Shown here: positions 47,915 through 55,544 of the stretch, piece after piece
Position numbering within the stretch: position 1 is the first letter of the stretch
Layout: every line of letters starts with the position of its first letter
Assembly: GCA_965644295.1 (NCBI GenBank)
Contig: CBFFRP010000020.1
Span: 104,087 to 168,086 of the forward strand
Origin: Paraphysomonas bandaiensis
Taxonomy: Eukaryota; Chrysophyceae
Direction of reading: 5' to 3'
Length of the DNA stretch: 64,000 nucleotides
Notes under the pieces: model-generated
Told to the model about the DNA's origin: nothing
Seen by the model: the letters and a program-made list of their open reading frames with translations, nothing else
Databases searched by the model: none
Translations under genes and position numbers: made by a program

Positions 47915-49159
47915 ATGAGACAGATCGTCATATATACAGTTGTCGTCGTGTTAACTCTGTGGGCTGCAATTCATTTTACAGTCCTCTCTGGAAATATGTC
48001 TCATAACAGAGCGGTGGGAGGCTCGTCACAAAGGCTGGACAAACTAATGGAGGAGGCAAGCGCAACAATAGCAAAGCTATCGAAAGTGAACTCCTCTTCT
48101 TTGGGTGATGCGGATGTGAGAAGATGGCACCACGATCAAGCGAAGATCAAGCAAGAAGTTCTTAACTTTCAAAACTCTAATGCTGAATTAGAAAAAAAAT
48201 TGCAGCACTGTGAGTTGGAACTGGCGACATCGGGCCGATGCTCTCATGACAGTTCTGGTGGAGGGCAAAACGTGCTTGATAAGTGGCTTGTAATTGGCAT
48301 CCCGACAATAGGGCGGAGAAATAATGAAGACTATCTTCTCACATCTTTACGCGCCATCGCTGCCCAGCTCCCATCCAGCCCGTCTGATTTACTATATGGT
48401 AAGGTACTCGTGGTAGTGGTAAGCATGGCCCCTAGCCCAGACGCGCACAAGAGATATCTTGAAGCGAAGGCCGAATTTACTGCTGCCCATAATCCAAAAC
48501 GCATTTACTTTGAATTTCACGATCATGCTGCAGCTGACGAGAACCCTTACCCAGGAAAGACTGATCGAGGCACACCCAATAAACCTGGATATATGGTACG
48601 CAAGCAAACGAGAGATGTTGTAAAAGTGATGCGAGTATGTGACAAGAAAGCGAGGTACTACTTGTTTATGGAAGATGACATGGTCCTATGTCCCTCGGGC
48701 TTTACGACTATACAATATATGCTCAACAAAGCTTCAGTGTATCATCCCAACTGGTTGGCCATTAGGGCCTCCTACGGCATGAACGGCATATTCATGCATC
48801 AACACGATTTATCTGTGTTTGCGGCCTACCTGACGAAGCATCAAGCTCGACGCCCCCCGGATCATTTGGTGGTTGAGTGGTTTGCCGGTGAGACAGCAGA
48901 GAGTCGAGCACACAAAGGAAATAGAGCAAACATAGGTTTCAGATACAATATATTTGATCACTTGGGATCGGTGTCCACTCTCAGGGCGAGCGCCTCACCG
49001 GGTTACTTACGCTGCTACGATGAGCTCCTCTCGCCTACTGTCTTTGAAGTAGAAGCTTTTAATAAGAAGCAGTGTCCAGCTGACGATATATGGCCCTGTG
49101 ATGTTGACAAAAAACTTAGGTCACCTCGTTTGGATTTTTCGTCACTCAAGAAGCAGTAG
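47915..49159 (+). CDS. GT54-like (MGAT4-type) N-acetylglucosaminyltransferase
   Basis: Single exon, 414 residues from ATG 47915. Type II membrane protein: a short cytosolic start, then TM IVIYTVVVVLTLWAAIHFTV, a coiled stem (KLMEEASATIAKL to LEKKLQHCELELA) and the catalytic domain. The domain opens with WLVIGIPTIGRRNNEDYLL, has the acidic metal-binding type motif YYLFMEDDMVL, and later RYNIFDHLGSVSTL. The Cys-rich end reads FNKKQCPADDIWPC. These parallel MGAT4 family enzymes, which add beta-1,4-GlcNAc to the alpha-1,3-mannose arm of N-glycans in the Golgi. The C-terminal extension of animal MGAT4 is absent. The exact linkage cannot be deduced. An upstream in-frame extension has no ATG. Confidence 0.75.
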   Translation: MRQIVIYTVVVVLTLWAAIHFTVLSGNMSHNRAVGGSSQRLDKLMEEASATIAKLSKVNSSSLGDADVRRWHHDQAKIKQEVLNFQNSNAELEKKLQHCELELATSGRCSHDSSGGGQNVLDKWLVIGIPTIGRRNNEDYLLTSLRAIAAQLPSSPSDLLYGKVLVVVVSMAPSPDAHKRYLEAKAEFTAAHNPKRIYFEFHDHAAADENPYPGKTDRGTPNKPGYMVRKQTRDVVKVMRVCDKKARYYLFMEDDMVLCPSGFTTIQYMLNKASVYHPNWLAIRASYGMNGIFMHQHDLSVFAAYLTKHQARRPPDHLVVEWFAGETAESRAHKGNRANIGFRYNIFDHLGSVSTLRASASPGYLRCYDELLSPTVFEVEAFNKKQCPADDIWPCDVDKKLRSPRLDFSSLKKQ

Positions 49160-50341
49160 CCCATTACTTCAGTCTTGTCGAGGGTATGTTGAGTAGTTTT
49201 TGTTGTACACTTTCGTCAGTAGCGTAGTAATATGATTTTTTTAAACGAAATTTTCAGTCGTTCTCACTTATTCGTCATAGAATCTTCTGCTCTGAGGAAT
49301 GCTATTCGTTGGGACTGCATACTCTATATCTATATATTTGCTACGGTGATGTATTCTGACGGATTTTAGTGGATATTTGTATAGTTATGATGTGAACACA
49401 GTTTGAATCAGATTTTGAGTACAGTACAATGGTAGATACTTTAACTGCTTTATTGAGACGATAGTTTCACAGATTAACGAAATGACGACTGAAATTTTAC
49501 ATACGTAGTATGGCTCAGGGCTCTGCAAAAATATCTTGATTGGTGAACTGGTCAAAAATTCTATCAATATTGTTTCTGTTAAAGTAGTTCACAATATATA
49601 TTGATATGGAAAGCTTCTTAACTGTAAAGTGCAGAATATAGGTCCATGTATCACGTATTCTCTTTGCCTTCCACTTTCCAGCGTAGTGGGTTTGGTTAGT
49701 TTAGTTACCCTGCTATCTGTTATCATGTACTATGTGATAATGACTATAGTACTAAAAATAGATTCTATGGATGTGTTTACGTGCTTACATTCGGTAATGA
49801 TACTAATATATTGCAATAGTATTGTTGGTCCGGTTTAACACCTTCATCAATATTATTGATGACATGATGCTATAGCATTGCCATATATTGTTCCATATCT
49901 CTGATATTGCTGAGATATTGTAACACCTGCGTTTGTACATATACTTTACACGTCGCTGAAATGCTAAGACACACACAGAGAGAGGGGGGGGGGGTCTTCG
50001 ACCCTAGCCGTGTTAACCGTGACCATAAAAACTATTAATTTACACCAACCCTTACCCCTATGGTATCGCTGTGTATCACGTACAAGTGCTTCCAATATTG
50101 TACATTACATTTTTTTATACACTTTTTTACATAAAAAATGTCGTGTCACCTTTCACAATAAAAAATGCAAAAAAAATGTTATTTTCACAAATTTTGCAAC
50201 AGTATACACTACATTTTTTACAACATTTTTCTTAAAAAAAAACTTTTTTCTAAAAAATAAATATCAGAAATAAATATTTTCAACAAAAATGTCAAAAAAA
50301 ATGCAATCAAAATAAAATAATACTATACATATTAACCCCAG

Positions 50342-50405
50342 CGATCAACCGACCCTATTAACCAAACGATCAACCGACCCTATTAACAAACGATAGACCA
50401 ACCCT
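50342..50405. repeat. 25-bp direct repeat near the viral end
   Basis: CGATCAACCGACCCTATTAA is repeated at 50342 and 50367, with spacer CCAAA or CAAA, and a diverged third unit (CGATAGACCAACCCT) follows. GC-containing repeats inside AT-rich DNA just upstream of the first gene suggest a viral terminal or origin-type region; that is inference. Confidence 0.6.
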
Positions 50406-50495
50406 GACTTAAACACCGAACAATTACAACAGATAGACGGAACAACAGACCTGTTTAACACTATATATAGACATGCCGTGATTTTACTCCCTGTT

Positions 50496-50548
50496 TTACA
50501 TATGTAAGAATATAAAATAATTAAAAAAAAATATATAGTTATATTATA
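50496..50548 (+). promoter_or_regulatory. Viral promoter with TTACATATGTAA palindrome (first gene)
   Basis: TTACATATGTAA lies 53 bp before the ATG, followed by AATATAAAATAATT, an A run and ATATATAGTTATATTATA directly before the ATG. The same block precedes the gene at 51448. Confidence 0.6.
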
Positions 50549-50980
50549 ATGTCAAAAGAATTAAAATATTTTAGTTGTTGTGAAAATGTTGATTCCGAGC
50601 GTAACGGTAAGTACTACTACAAACATAAAAAGTACATTCATAATGATCCATTTGACTGTCTAAAACATAAGTTAAATAGGCCAGCTGATGAAGTCAATGA
50701 TATAATAAGCAAACGGTTTGAAAAGGGTTTTTTAAGTAGCAATTTTTTTACTTTTAGACCAGTAAACAATACACCTGAATGTTACGATTGGCATGAAAAA
50801 TTTATTATTAAATCAGGTTTAAGAGAAAACGAATGTGATGATGTTCAAGATGAATTTTATCTTAAAAATAAGTTTTGGGAATCAGTTGTTTATATCATTG
50901 AAAATGACGGCGATAAAGAGAAAATGGAAACGGATAAGTGGGTATATTCAATGAATGCTATTGATAAACTAACGTTTTAA
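50549..50980 (+). CDS. Viral protein of unknown function (143 aa)
   Basis: A compact frame starting MSKELKYFSCCENV and ending AIDKLTF. It is mixed charge, without membrane helices or low complexity, with several aromatic residues (KYYYKHKKYIHNDP, CYDWHEKFIIKSG). It is the first gene of the provirus seen here. I do not recognise it. Coding status rests on length, the shared promoter and its place in the co-directional set. Confidence 0.7.
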   Translation: MSKELKYFSCCENVDSERNGKYYYKHKKYIHNDPFDCLKHKLNRPADEVNDIISKRFEKGFLSSNFFTFRPVNNTPECYDWHEKFIIKSGLRENECDDVQDEFYLKNKFWESVVYIIENDGDKEKMETDKWVYSMNAIDKLTF

Positions 50981-51019
50981 AAACATTATAGAATTATTTT
51001 TTTGTAATGATACATTATA

Positions 51020-51349
51020 ATGTCAAAGGCCGAAAGTAATAAATTTTTCTTTATGGAAATGGAAGGTAAAATTTTTAGTGTTAAACGTGATCACAAAACA
51101 AACGTACAGGACGAAATAGAACAAGGCAAAAAGGAAATGAACATTTTAATAGATAAACAGAATAGCATAAAAGAAGAATTATTAAAACTTAACAATAAAA
51201 TAAGTGATAAAAAAATGTCTTTGTTAACAAAGAGGCAGCTATTAGAATTATACCGCGGCAAGAGACGCATACCGTGCTTGAATTTATTCAAAAAAAATGT
51301 TACCGATGTTTATATTGATGATGACACAGACAGCGACGAGGACTGTTAA
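51020..51349 (+). CDS. Viral coiled-coil protein, paralogue 1
   Basis: 109 residues. After MSKAESNKFFFMEMEGKIFS comes a heptad-rich helix (about residues 30-75, DEIEQGKKEMNILIDKQNSI), then a basic stretch GKRRIPCLNLFKK and a very acidic end (DDDTDSDEDC). Its first 80 residues align with the next gene: both have an aromatic-rich start, then EGKIFSVKR or KGEVYSIRK, then H, then VQDEI or IQEEI. This indicates a tandem duplication. Function unknown; the coiled coil suggests oligomerisation. Confidence 0.65.
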   Translation: MSKAESNKFFFMEMEGKIFSVKRDHKTNVQDEIEQGKKEMNILIDKQNSIKEELLKLNNKISDKKMSLLTKRQLLELYRGKRRIPCLNLFKKNVTDVYIDDDTDSDEDC

Positions 51350-51393
51350 CAGCAATGAAACATTGACCATTAAATTATAATTTATTTCAATTA

Positions 51394-51447
51394 TTACATA
51401 TGTAAAAATATAAAATAATTTAAAAAAATATATAGTCATATATTATA
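51394..51447 (+). promoter_or_regulatory. Viral promoter with TTACATATGTAA palindrome (second copy)
   Basis: TTACATATGTAA begins 54 bp before the ATG at 51448. The intervening sequence is nearly identical to that upstream of 50549. The two copies support a real control element. Confidence 0.6.
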
Positions 51448-51732
51448 ATGAGTGAGTATTTATTAAAGTTGAAAGGTGAAGTATACAGTATTAGAAAAAC
51501 GCATATGCCAAAAATTCAGGAAGAGATAAGGAATTTAGACAGAGAAATAGAAGATATGAAAATTACATTATCAGAACTTCAGAAACAAAAGAAAGAGTTA
51601 CAAGTAGAGCTATTAAATGAACGGCAATTAATCATATATGAAAATAAAGACGAAGATAAAAGGACTGAATTATTAAGAAAATATGATTTTCTACACGGTG
51701 AATATCGCAGTGATTCTGTAGGATGGAAATAA
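51448..51732 (+). CDS. Viral coiled-coil protein, paralogue 2
   Basis: 94 residues, starting MSEYLLKLKGEVYSIRKTHM and consisting mostly of one predicted coiled coil (EEIRNLDREIEDMKITLSEL, then QKQKKELQVELLNERQLIIY). It is related to the preceding gene by the shared N-terminal pattern and the LNxRQLIxYE/RQLLELY segment at the helix end. It lacks that gene's acidic tail. Function unknown. Confidence 0.65.
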   Translation: MSEYLLKLKGEVYSIRKTHMPKIQEEIRNLDREIEDMKITLSELQKQKKELQVELLNERQLIIYENKDEDKRTELLRKYDFLHGEYRSDSVGWK

Positions 51733-51857
51733 AATATTATAAAAAAATGCAACTGATAAACTGATAAGGTAAATTAAGGGATAAAAATCCCTAAATTTTC
51801 GGGGAAATTATCCCTTAGATGTAAAATATATAAATATATTATGTGATATACTTATAT

Positions 51858-52088
51858 ATGGACGGCCTTGAATGGGAAATAAACTATGATAATTATGAAT
51901 TTCCAAAAAAAAATATTATAGACTTAGACAGAGTGATTAACTTAGACACACCAAAATTAAACAGAAATAATAATATAGATACAGACATGTTGACTTATGA
52001 TTTTGCAGAAATAAAAATATCTAATAATGTTAATGGAGAAAATACAGATTGTTCTAAACAGCAAGACAGCAAACCAATACCTAAATAA
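51858..52088 (+). CDS. Small viral protein (76 aa), overlaps penton gene
   Basis: Starts MDGLEWEINYDNYEFPKKNI at ATG 51858, the first real ATG. Asn/Asp-rich, without recognised domain. Its last 62 bases overlap the start of the penton-like gene in another frame, a compact arrangement usual in small viruses. Confidence 0.5.
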   Translation: MDGLEWEINYDNYEFPKKNIIDLDRVINLDTPKLNRNNNIDTDMLTYDFAEIKISNNVNGENTDCSKQQDSKPIPK

Positions 52089-52764
52089 TAAAACTACTGA
52101 TTGTATTTTTATATTACCAAAGATAGATGTTAAACGACGTCATAAAGCCTATATATCAGTAATTGATGCCTCTATCCCATATTCATTTTATAATGTTAAT
52201 TCAACCAATAACACACTGAATTATACATTAAATAGTATCCCATATTCACTTACAATTACAAAAGCCAATTATAATATTAGAACTTTAATAAGTTTTTTAC
52301 AGTCCAATTTAGAGCCAGGATTTACAATAACTTATAACTCATCAACTAATAAATTACAATTTACCCATAGTACTTATGATTTTTCTTTTTCAAATACTTC
52401 AACCTGTTTTGAATTATTAGGATTTGAAGATAATACAACCTATTATTCAGATTCATTAATATTATTATCAACAATTGGTATAAATTTATTTACAGTAAGA
52501 AACGTTTTAATAGCATCGTCAAATTTTGTTTTAAATAATATAAATAGTGCCACACCTAATAAAGCCTCTATTATTACCTCTGTACCTGTTGATGTTAACG
52601 CAGGATCTATTATTAATTATAAAAATATTAATAATATTAAGAGCTTAGTACATGATATACATAATATAAATACTCTACATGTCCAATTATTAGACCAAGA
52701 CGCAGATATATTAGAATTAAACGGTTTACATTGGTCTTTAAATTTATTATTAACTATTGAATAA
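52027..52764 (+). CDS. Penton-like minor capsid protein
   Basis: 245 residues. The N-terminal pattern (VLNSKTANQYLNNKTTDCIF, then ILPKIDVKRRHKAYISVIDA, SIPYSFYNVN) is the one seen in minor capsid/penton proteins of Polinton-like viruses and virophages. There an Asn/Ser-rich start leads to a strand describing surface-exposed boundary residues and an IP-x-S-x-YNV motif. The rest is beta-rich and Asn/Thr/Ser-rich (GFTITYNSSTNKLQFTH, LLGFEDNTTYY), as expected for a jelly roll. It would fill the fivefold vertices of the capsid. It lies two genes before the major capsid protein, matching the usual morphogenesis cluster. ATG 52033 is an alternative start. No alignment was run, so the family call is by pattern. 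Confidence 0.65.
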   Translation: MLMEKIQIVLNSKTANQYLNNKTTDCIFILPKIDVKRRHKAYISVIDASIPYSFYNVNSTNNTLNYTLNSIPYSLTITKANYNIRTLISFLQSNLEPGFTITYNSSTNKLQFTHSTYDFSFSNTSTCFELLGFEDNTTYYSDSLILLSTIGINLFTVRNVLIASSNFVLNNINSATPNKASIITSVPVDVNAGSIINYKNINNIKSLVHDIHNINTLHVQLLDQDADILELNGLHWSLNLLLTIE

Positions 52765-52794
52765 AAAATATTTCTCTCAATATAGTATATATAC
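52761..52794 (+). promoter_or_regulatory. Viral virion-gene promoter (basic protein gene)
   Basis: ATAAAAAATATTTCTCTCAA then TATAGTATATATAC immediately before ATG 52795. The same order (ATAAAAAATATTT, TCT, TATAGTATAT) precedes the major capsid gene. Confidence 0.55.
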
Positions 52795-53235
52795 ATGTCA
52801 AAACTAGGCAAAAAGCTAAATCGTAAATTTCGTAAACTAGGTCGTAAGGCCGATCACAGAATACATAAACTAGGACAAAAAACACACGACGTATTAGACA
52901 AGGTTCAGAGTGGAGTAAATAAAGGACTTGATAAATCAGCAAAGGCAATTAACGTAGCAGATAAAATATTAGGCGTCGGTGATAAAACTATACACGCTAT
53001 TAATAAAGCAGGATTAAATACAATGCCCGTTGTTGGATCAGCATCTAGACTATTGGAAGCAGGATTACACGAAGGACATAAAGGAGTACATAAGCTACAT
53101 AAGCTACACAATAAAGCCGATAAACACAGTAAACAAGCATTTAAAAAGGCTCATAACGCAGGTAATAAATTAGAAAAACACAACACAAGAAAAGCTTTAG
53201 CTAAGTTAACACAAGATGACAGCACATTTATATAA
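52795..53235 (+). CDS. Small very basic viral protein (possible core or pVI-like)
   Basis: 146 residues, rich in Lys and His. The first 35 residues contain repeated K-x-GRK/KLG units (MSKLGKKLNRKFRKLGRKAD). A central, more hydrophobic stretch (ILGVGDKTIHAINKAGL, MPVVGSASRLLEAGL) could be amphipathic or membrane active. The C-terminal part has HKLHKLHNKAD repeats. A gene between penton and major capsid genes encoding a small basic protein suggests a virion DNA-binding core protein or a membrane-lytic protein like adenovirus pVI. Neither can be proven from sequence alone. Confidence 0.6.
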   Translation: MSKLGKKLNRKFRKLGRKADHRIHKLGQKTHDVLDKVQSGVNKGLDKSAKAINVADKILGVGDKTIHAINKAGLNTMPVVGSASRLLEAGLHEGHKGVHKLHKLHNKADKHSKQAFKKAHNAGNKLEKHNTRKALAKLTQDDSTFI

Positions 53236-53253
53236 ATTATATTTTATTATACT

Positions 53254-53283
53254 ATAAAAAATATTTATCTATTTATAGTATAT
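53254..53283 (+). promoter_or_regulatory. Viral virion-gene promoter (major capsid gene)
   Basis: ATAAAAAATATTTATCTATT then TATAGTATAT directly before ATG 53284, matching the element ahead of 52795 in order and spacing. Confidence 0.55.
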
Positions 53284-54633
53284 ATGTCAGGATTACCAAA
53301 AAACGTATTATATACAAATAATATAAATTCAAGTTATGCGCGTAATTATCAGAATAATATAGCTCCACAAAATGGTTTGGGGCCATATGGTGCAGGAGAG
53401 ACCATAATTATTAATATTCCTACCGGTCGTAATCTCGTAATGTCTGGTGCTGATTCACTTTTAAAATTAAGCTTAATAGTAAACACAGCAACAACTACGG
53501 CGGTTTCAGAATTCGTAAGACTAGATAAAGCCGGTATTCATTCCCTAATTTCTAGAGTGCGAGTATTTCATGGCTCTACTTTACTTTCAGATATTCAGAA
53601 TTATAATAATCTAGTCGGTGAGCTCATGGCTTTGCAACAGTCTAACGACTCTTTTATTAACAAACACACAATTTTATCAGGAACGGAAAGTTTCAGTATT
53701 GTTGACAGCACAACAAGCACAAACGAGGGTTTAATTGTTGGTGAAAGACTTAATGAATTCACACAAGTTGCAGATGGGGGCAGTACAACTAAACGATATT
53801 ATACAGTACCAATAATGAATTTTTTAAGCTACAGTGATAAATATATTCCACTGTTCGCAATGACCGGCGCACCTTTACGACTAGAAATAGTTCTGGTTAA
53901 TAATCCATTAGAGGGCATTTGTTGCGATAAAGCCATAGATTCAATAGCTATTAATGACGTTGAATATGTTTGTAATTTTATGGAGTTATCAGATGACGCA
54001 ATGAATAAAATTAATTTGGCATCAAATGGACCTTTAAGGTGGGTTGTACAAGATTACAGAAATTATTCACATACTGGAAATATTGCCGCTAACGTTGAAC
54101 TTAGTGTTCCCGTACCCGCTAAATATAACTCTTTAAGATCTCTATTTTTCAGTATGCGTGATAAACACGCTGGAGCAGTCACCTATTTCCCTCTGTCATC
54201 AAATCATTTCGGTCTAGAGTCATACAGTGTTAGATTAGGTAGTAAGACCGTACCAACTAAAGCACCTAGTTGCCTTCCTGAATTTTTCGGCGAATTGATC
54301 AGAGCAATTGGAAGCGTAAGCGATTTGAATCATGAACCAAGCATTAATATAAATACTTATGATATGCAAGCGTCAGCAGCCAATAGCGAGACAGCAGCCG
54401 ATTATGACGGGTGTGCAGTATCATCCAACTTTTATTTAGGTTTAGATCTAGAAAGTTACAGCAGCTCAGGCATGGAAACAGTTTACCAGGGTTATAACAG
54501 TAGCACTGACGATATATTTTTTATGCCTCGTTTTTCCTCAAGTGCCCCCACTGTGACCGCACGCATAGATACATACGCTTATTTTGATCAAGTCATTTTG
54601 ATTGAAAACGGTTTTGCAACATTGCAATATTAA
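53284..54633 (+). CDS. Major capsid protein, double-jelly-roll type
   Basis: 449 residues, no introns. The start (MSGLPKNVLYTNNINSSYAR) is Asn/Ser-rich. It is followed by GAGETIIINIPTGRNLVMSG and a strand-rich region with LDKAGIHSLISRVRVFHGST and LLSDIQNYNNLVGELMAL, the pattern of a V1 jelly roll in Polinton-like virus and virophage capsid proteins. Later blocks include YTVPIMNFLSYSDKYIPLFA, APLRLEIVLVNNP and YVCNFMELSD, typical of the loop between the two jelly rolls. The C-terminal half is again beta-rich, ending DQVILIENGFATLQY. Virophage capsid proteins are usually near 600 residues, so this is short. It is the longest intact viral gene here and is preceded by penton-like and basic protein genes. 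Confidence 0.75.
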   Translation: MSGLPKNVLYTNNINSSYARNYQNNIAPQNGLGPYGAGETIIINIPTGRNLVMSGADSLLKLSLIVNTATTTAVSEFVRLDKAGIHSLISRVRVFHGSTLLSDIQNYNNLVGELMALQQSNDSFINKHTILSGTESFSIVDSTTSTNEGLIVGERLNEFTQVADGGSTTKRYYTVPIMNFLSYSDKYIPLFAMTGAPLRLEIVLVNNPLEGICCDKAIDSIAINDVEYVCNFMELSDDAMNKINLASNGPLRWVVQDYRNYSHTGNIAANVELSVPVPAKYNSLRSLFFSMRDKHAGAVTYFPLSSNHFGLESYSVRLGSKTVPTKAPSCLPEFFGELIRAIGSVSDLNHEPSININTYDMQASAANSETAADYDGCAVSSNFYLGLDLESYSSSGMETVYQGYNSSTDDIFFMPRFSSSAPTVTARIDTYAYFDQVILIENGFATLQY

Positions 54634-54716
54634 ATTTATAAAAAACCTTTAGATTTTTAAAAAAATAAAAAATTAAAAAATTTATTATTTAAAAAATAAT
54701 ATATATTTGTATATTA
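54634..54716 (+). promoter_or_regulatory. AT-rich spacer and replication-gene promoter (helicase)
   Basis: After the capsid stop comes an A/T spacer able to form a weak hairpin (AAAAAATTTATTATTT and partners). From 54688 the block TTTAAAAAATAATATATATT begins, 29 bp before ATG 54717. The same block precedes the genes at 62866, 63153 and 63576. Confidence 0.6.
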
Positions 54717-54783
54717 ATGAGTACAAAAGAGAGTTTTGAAGAGTTTGATTTAGAACACCTTGATAACCTGACTTATGAACAGT
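54717..54783 (+). pseudogene. 5' fragment of viral helicase gene, cut by LTR element
   Basis: ATG 54717 opens a frame of 22 codons (MSTKESFEEFDLEHLDNL and four more) that reaches the target duplication CAGT at 54780-54783, where the retrotransposon begins. On the far side the same CAGT at 61350-61353 stands in the same reading phase in the helicase body. The two pieces are therefore parts of one former gene of about 509 codons. In the present state this fragment runs into a stop just inside the LTR. Confidence 0.8.
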
Positions 54784-55423
54784 TGTAACTTTTCTGTGCC
54801 CGCAGATGACTCACAAACCGTGACTCAACTCTGAATGGACCAAGAAAAGATGATCTCTTGTCTAGACTCTACAACCCACCAAAATAGTATCCGCCAGCGG
54901 GCTGCGATACTGTCCAGGGCGCAACGACGGGCGCACTGCCAGAAACACTAACAAACCGTAGGTGCTCTTTAAGAAAAGTAAATTATAAAGTCAGTGACAA
55001 GAATGAGCAAACACCCATCTCGTTCAACGTAGATCAACACTACACTACGATCAACACTTCACACTCGAAAAACAATATTCACGTACTAAAACCAATATTC
55101 ACATACGAAAACTTCGACTATCTACGAAATCACGTATTTTGTACTAAAACTTCGAAGTTCTGGACTTCAGTCCAAATCAAATGTGAATCGCCGTCAGAAA
55201 CTGAAAAACGTATCTCAGCTACTAAACTGAAAACCTCGAATGTCGTAAACTGATAAAGGTAAGTCCCAAATACAGTGAATATACCCTGTATATGACAACC
55301 TCTATATGCATATGTATACCATATATATACCATATACTGCTCCAGATATATGCGATATATACACACTATATACAGCACAGTATTCTATATACAAATACAC
55401 GCAGTGTATACTGCTGCGTGACA
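54784..55423 (-). repeat. 3' LTR
   Basis: On the minus strand it begins TGTCACGCAGCAGTATACAC and ends AAAAGTTACA. Matches 60710-61349 base for base as far as I could compare. Confidence 0.92.
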
Positions 55424-55442
55424 CTACCCTCTTTTTCCTTCC
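55424..55442 (-). promoter_or_regulatory. Polypurine tract of the LTR element
   Basis: On the minus strand GGAAGGAAAAAGAGGGTAG lies directly before the 3' LTR, the expected place for plus-strand priming. Confidence 0.75.
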
Positions 55443-55544
55443 AACGGATAAGAGATTCCGGAAATTAGGAAAATTCTAAATTAAGAGAGGATATTGGGAA
55501 ATCTGGCACAGACGGCGGAGTCTACCAGAACCATGGTGTCAGGG

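Larger units (their letters stand above)
49160..50548. other. Host-virus boundary region
   Basis: Begins as the 3' flank of the glycosyltransferase gene. It passes a run of 11 G's at about 49984-49994 and becomes extremely AT-rich, with long A and T runs, from about 50100. The tandem repeat at 50342-50405 and the promoter of the first viral gene lie at the right end. No coding region found. The exact integration point is not visible because the other end of the virus is outside the window. Confidence 0.5.

Noticed and set aside
55130-55378. 82-codon frame present in both LTRs
   Set aside because: Entirely inside the LTR with low-complexity Tyr/Ile content; its duplication only reflects LTR identity.
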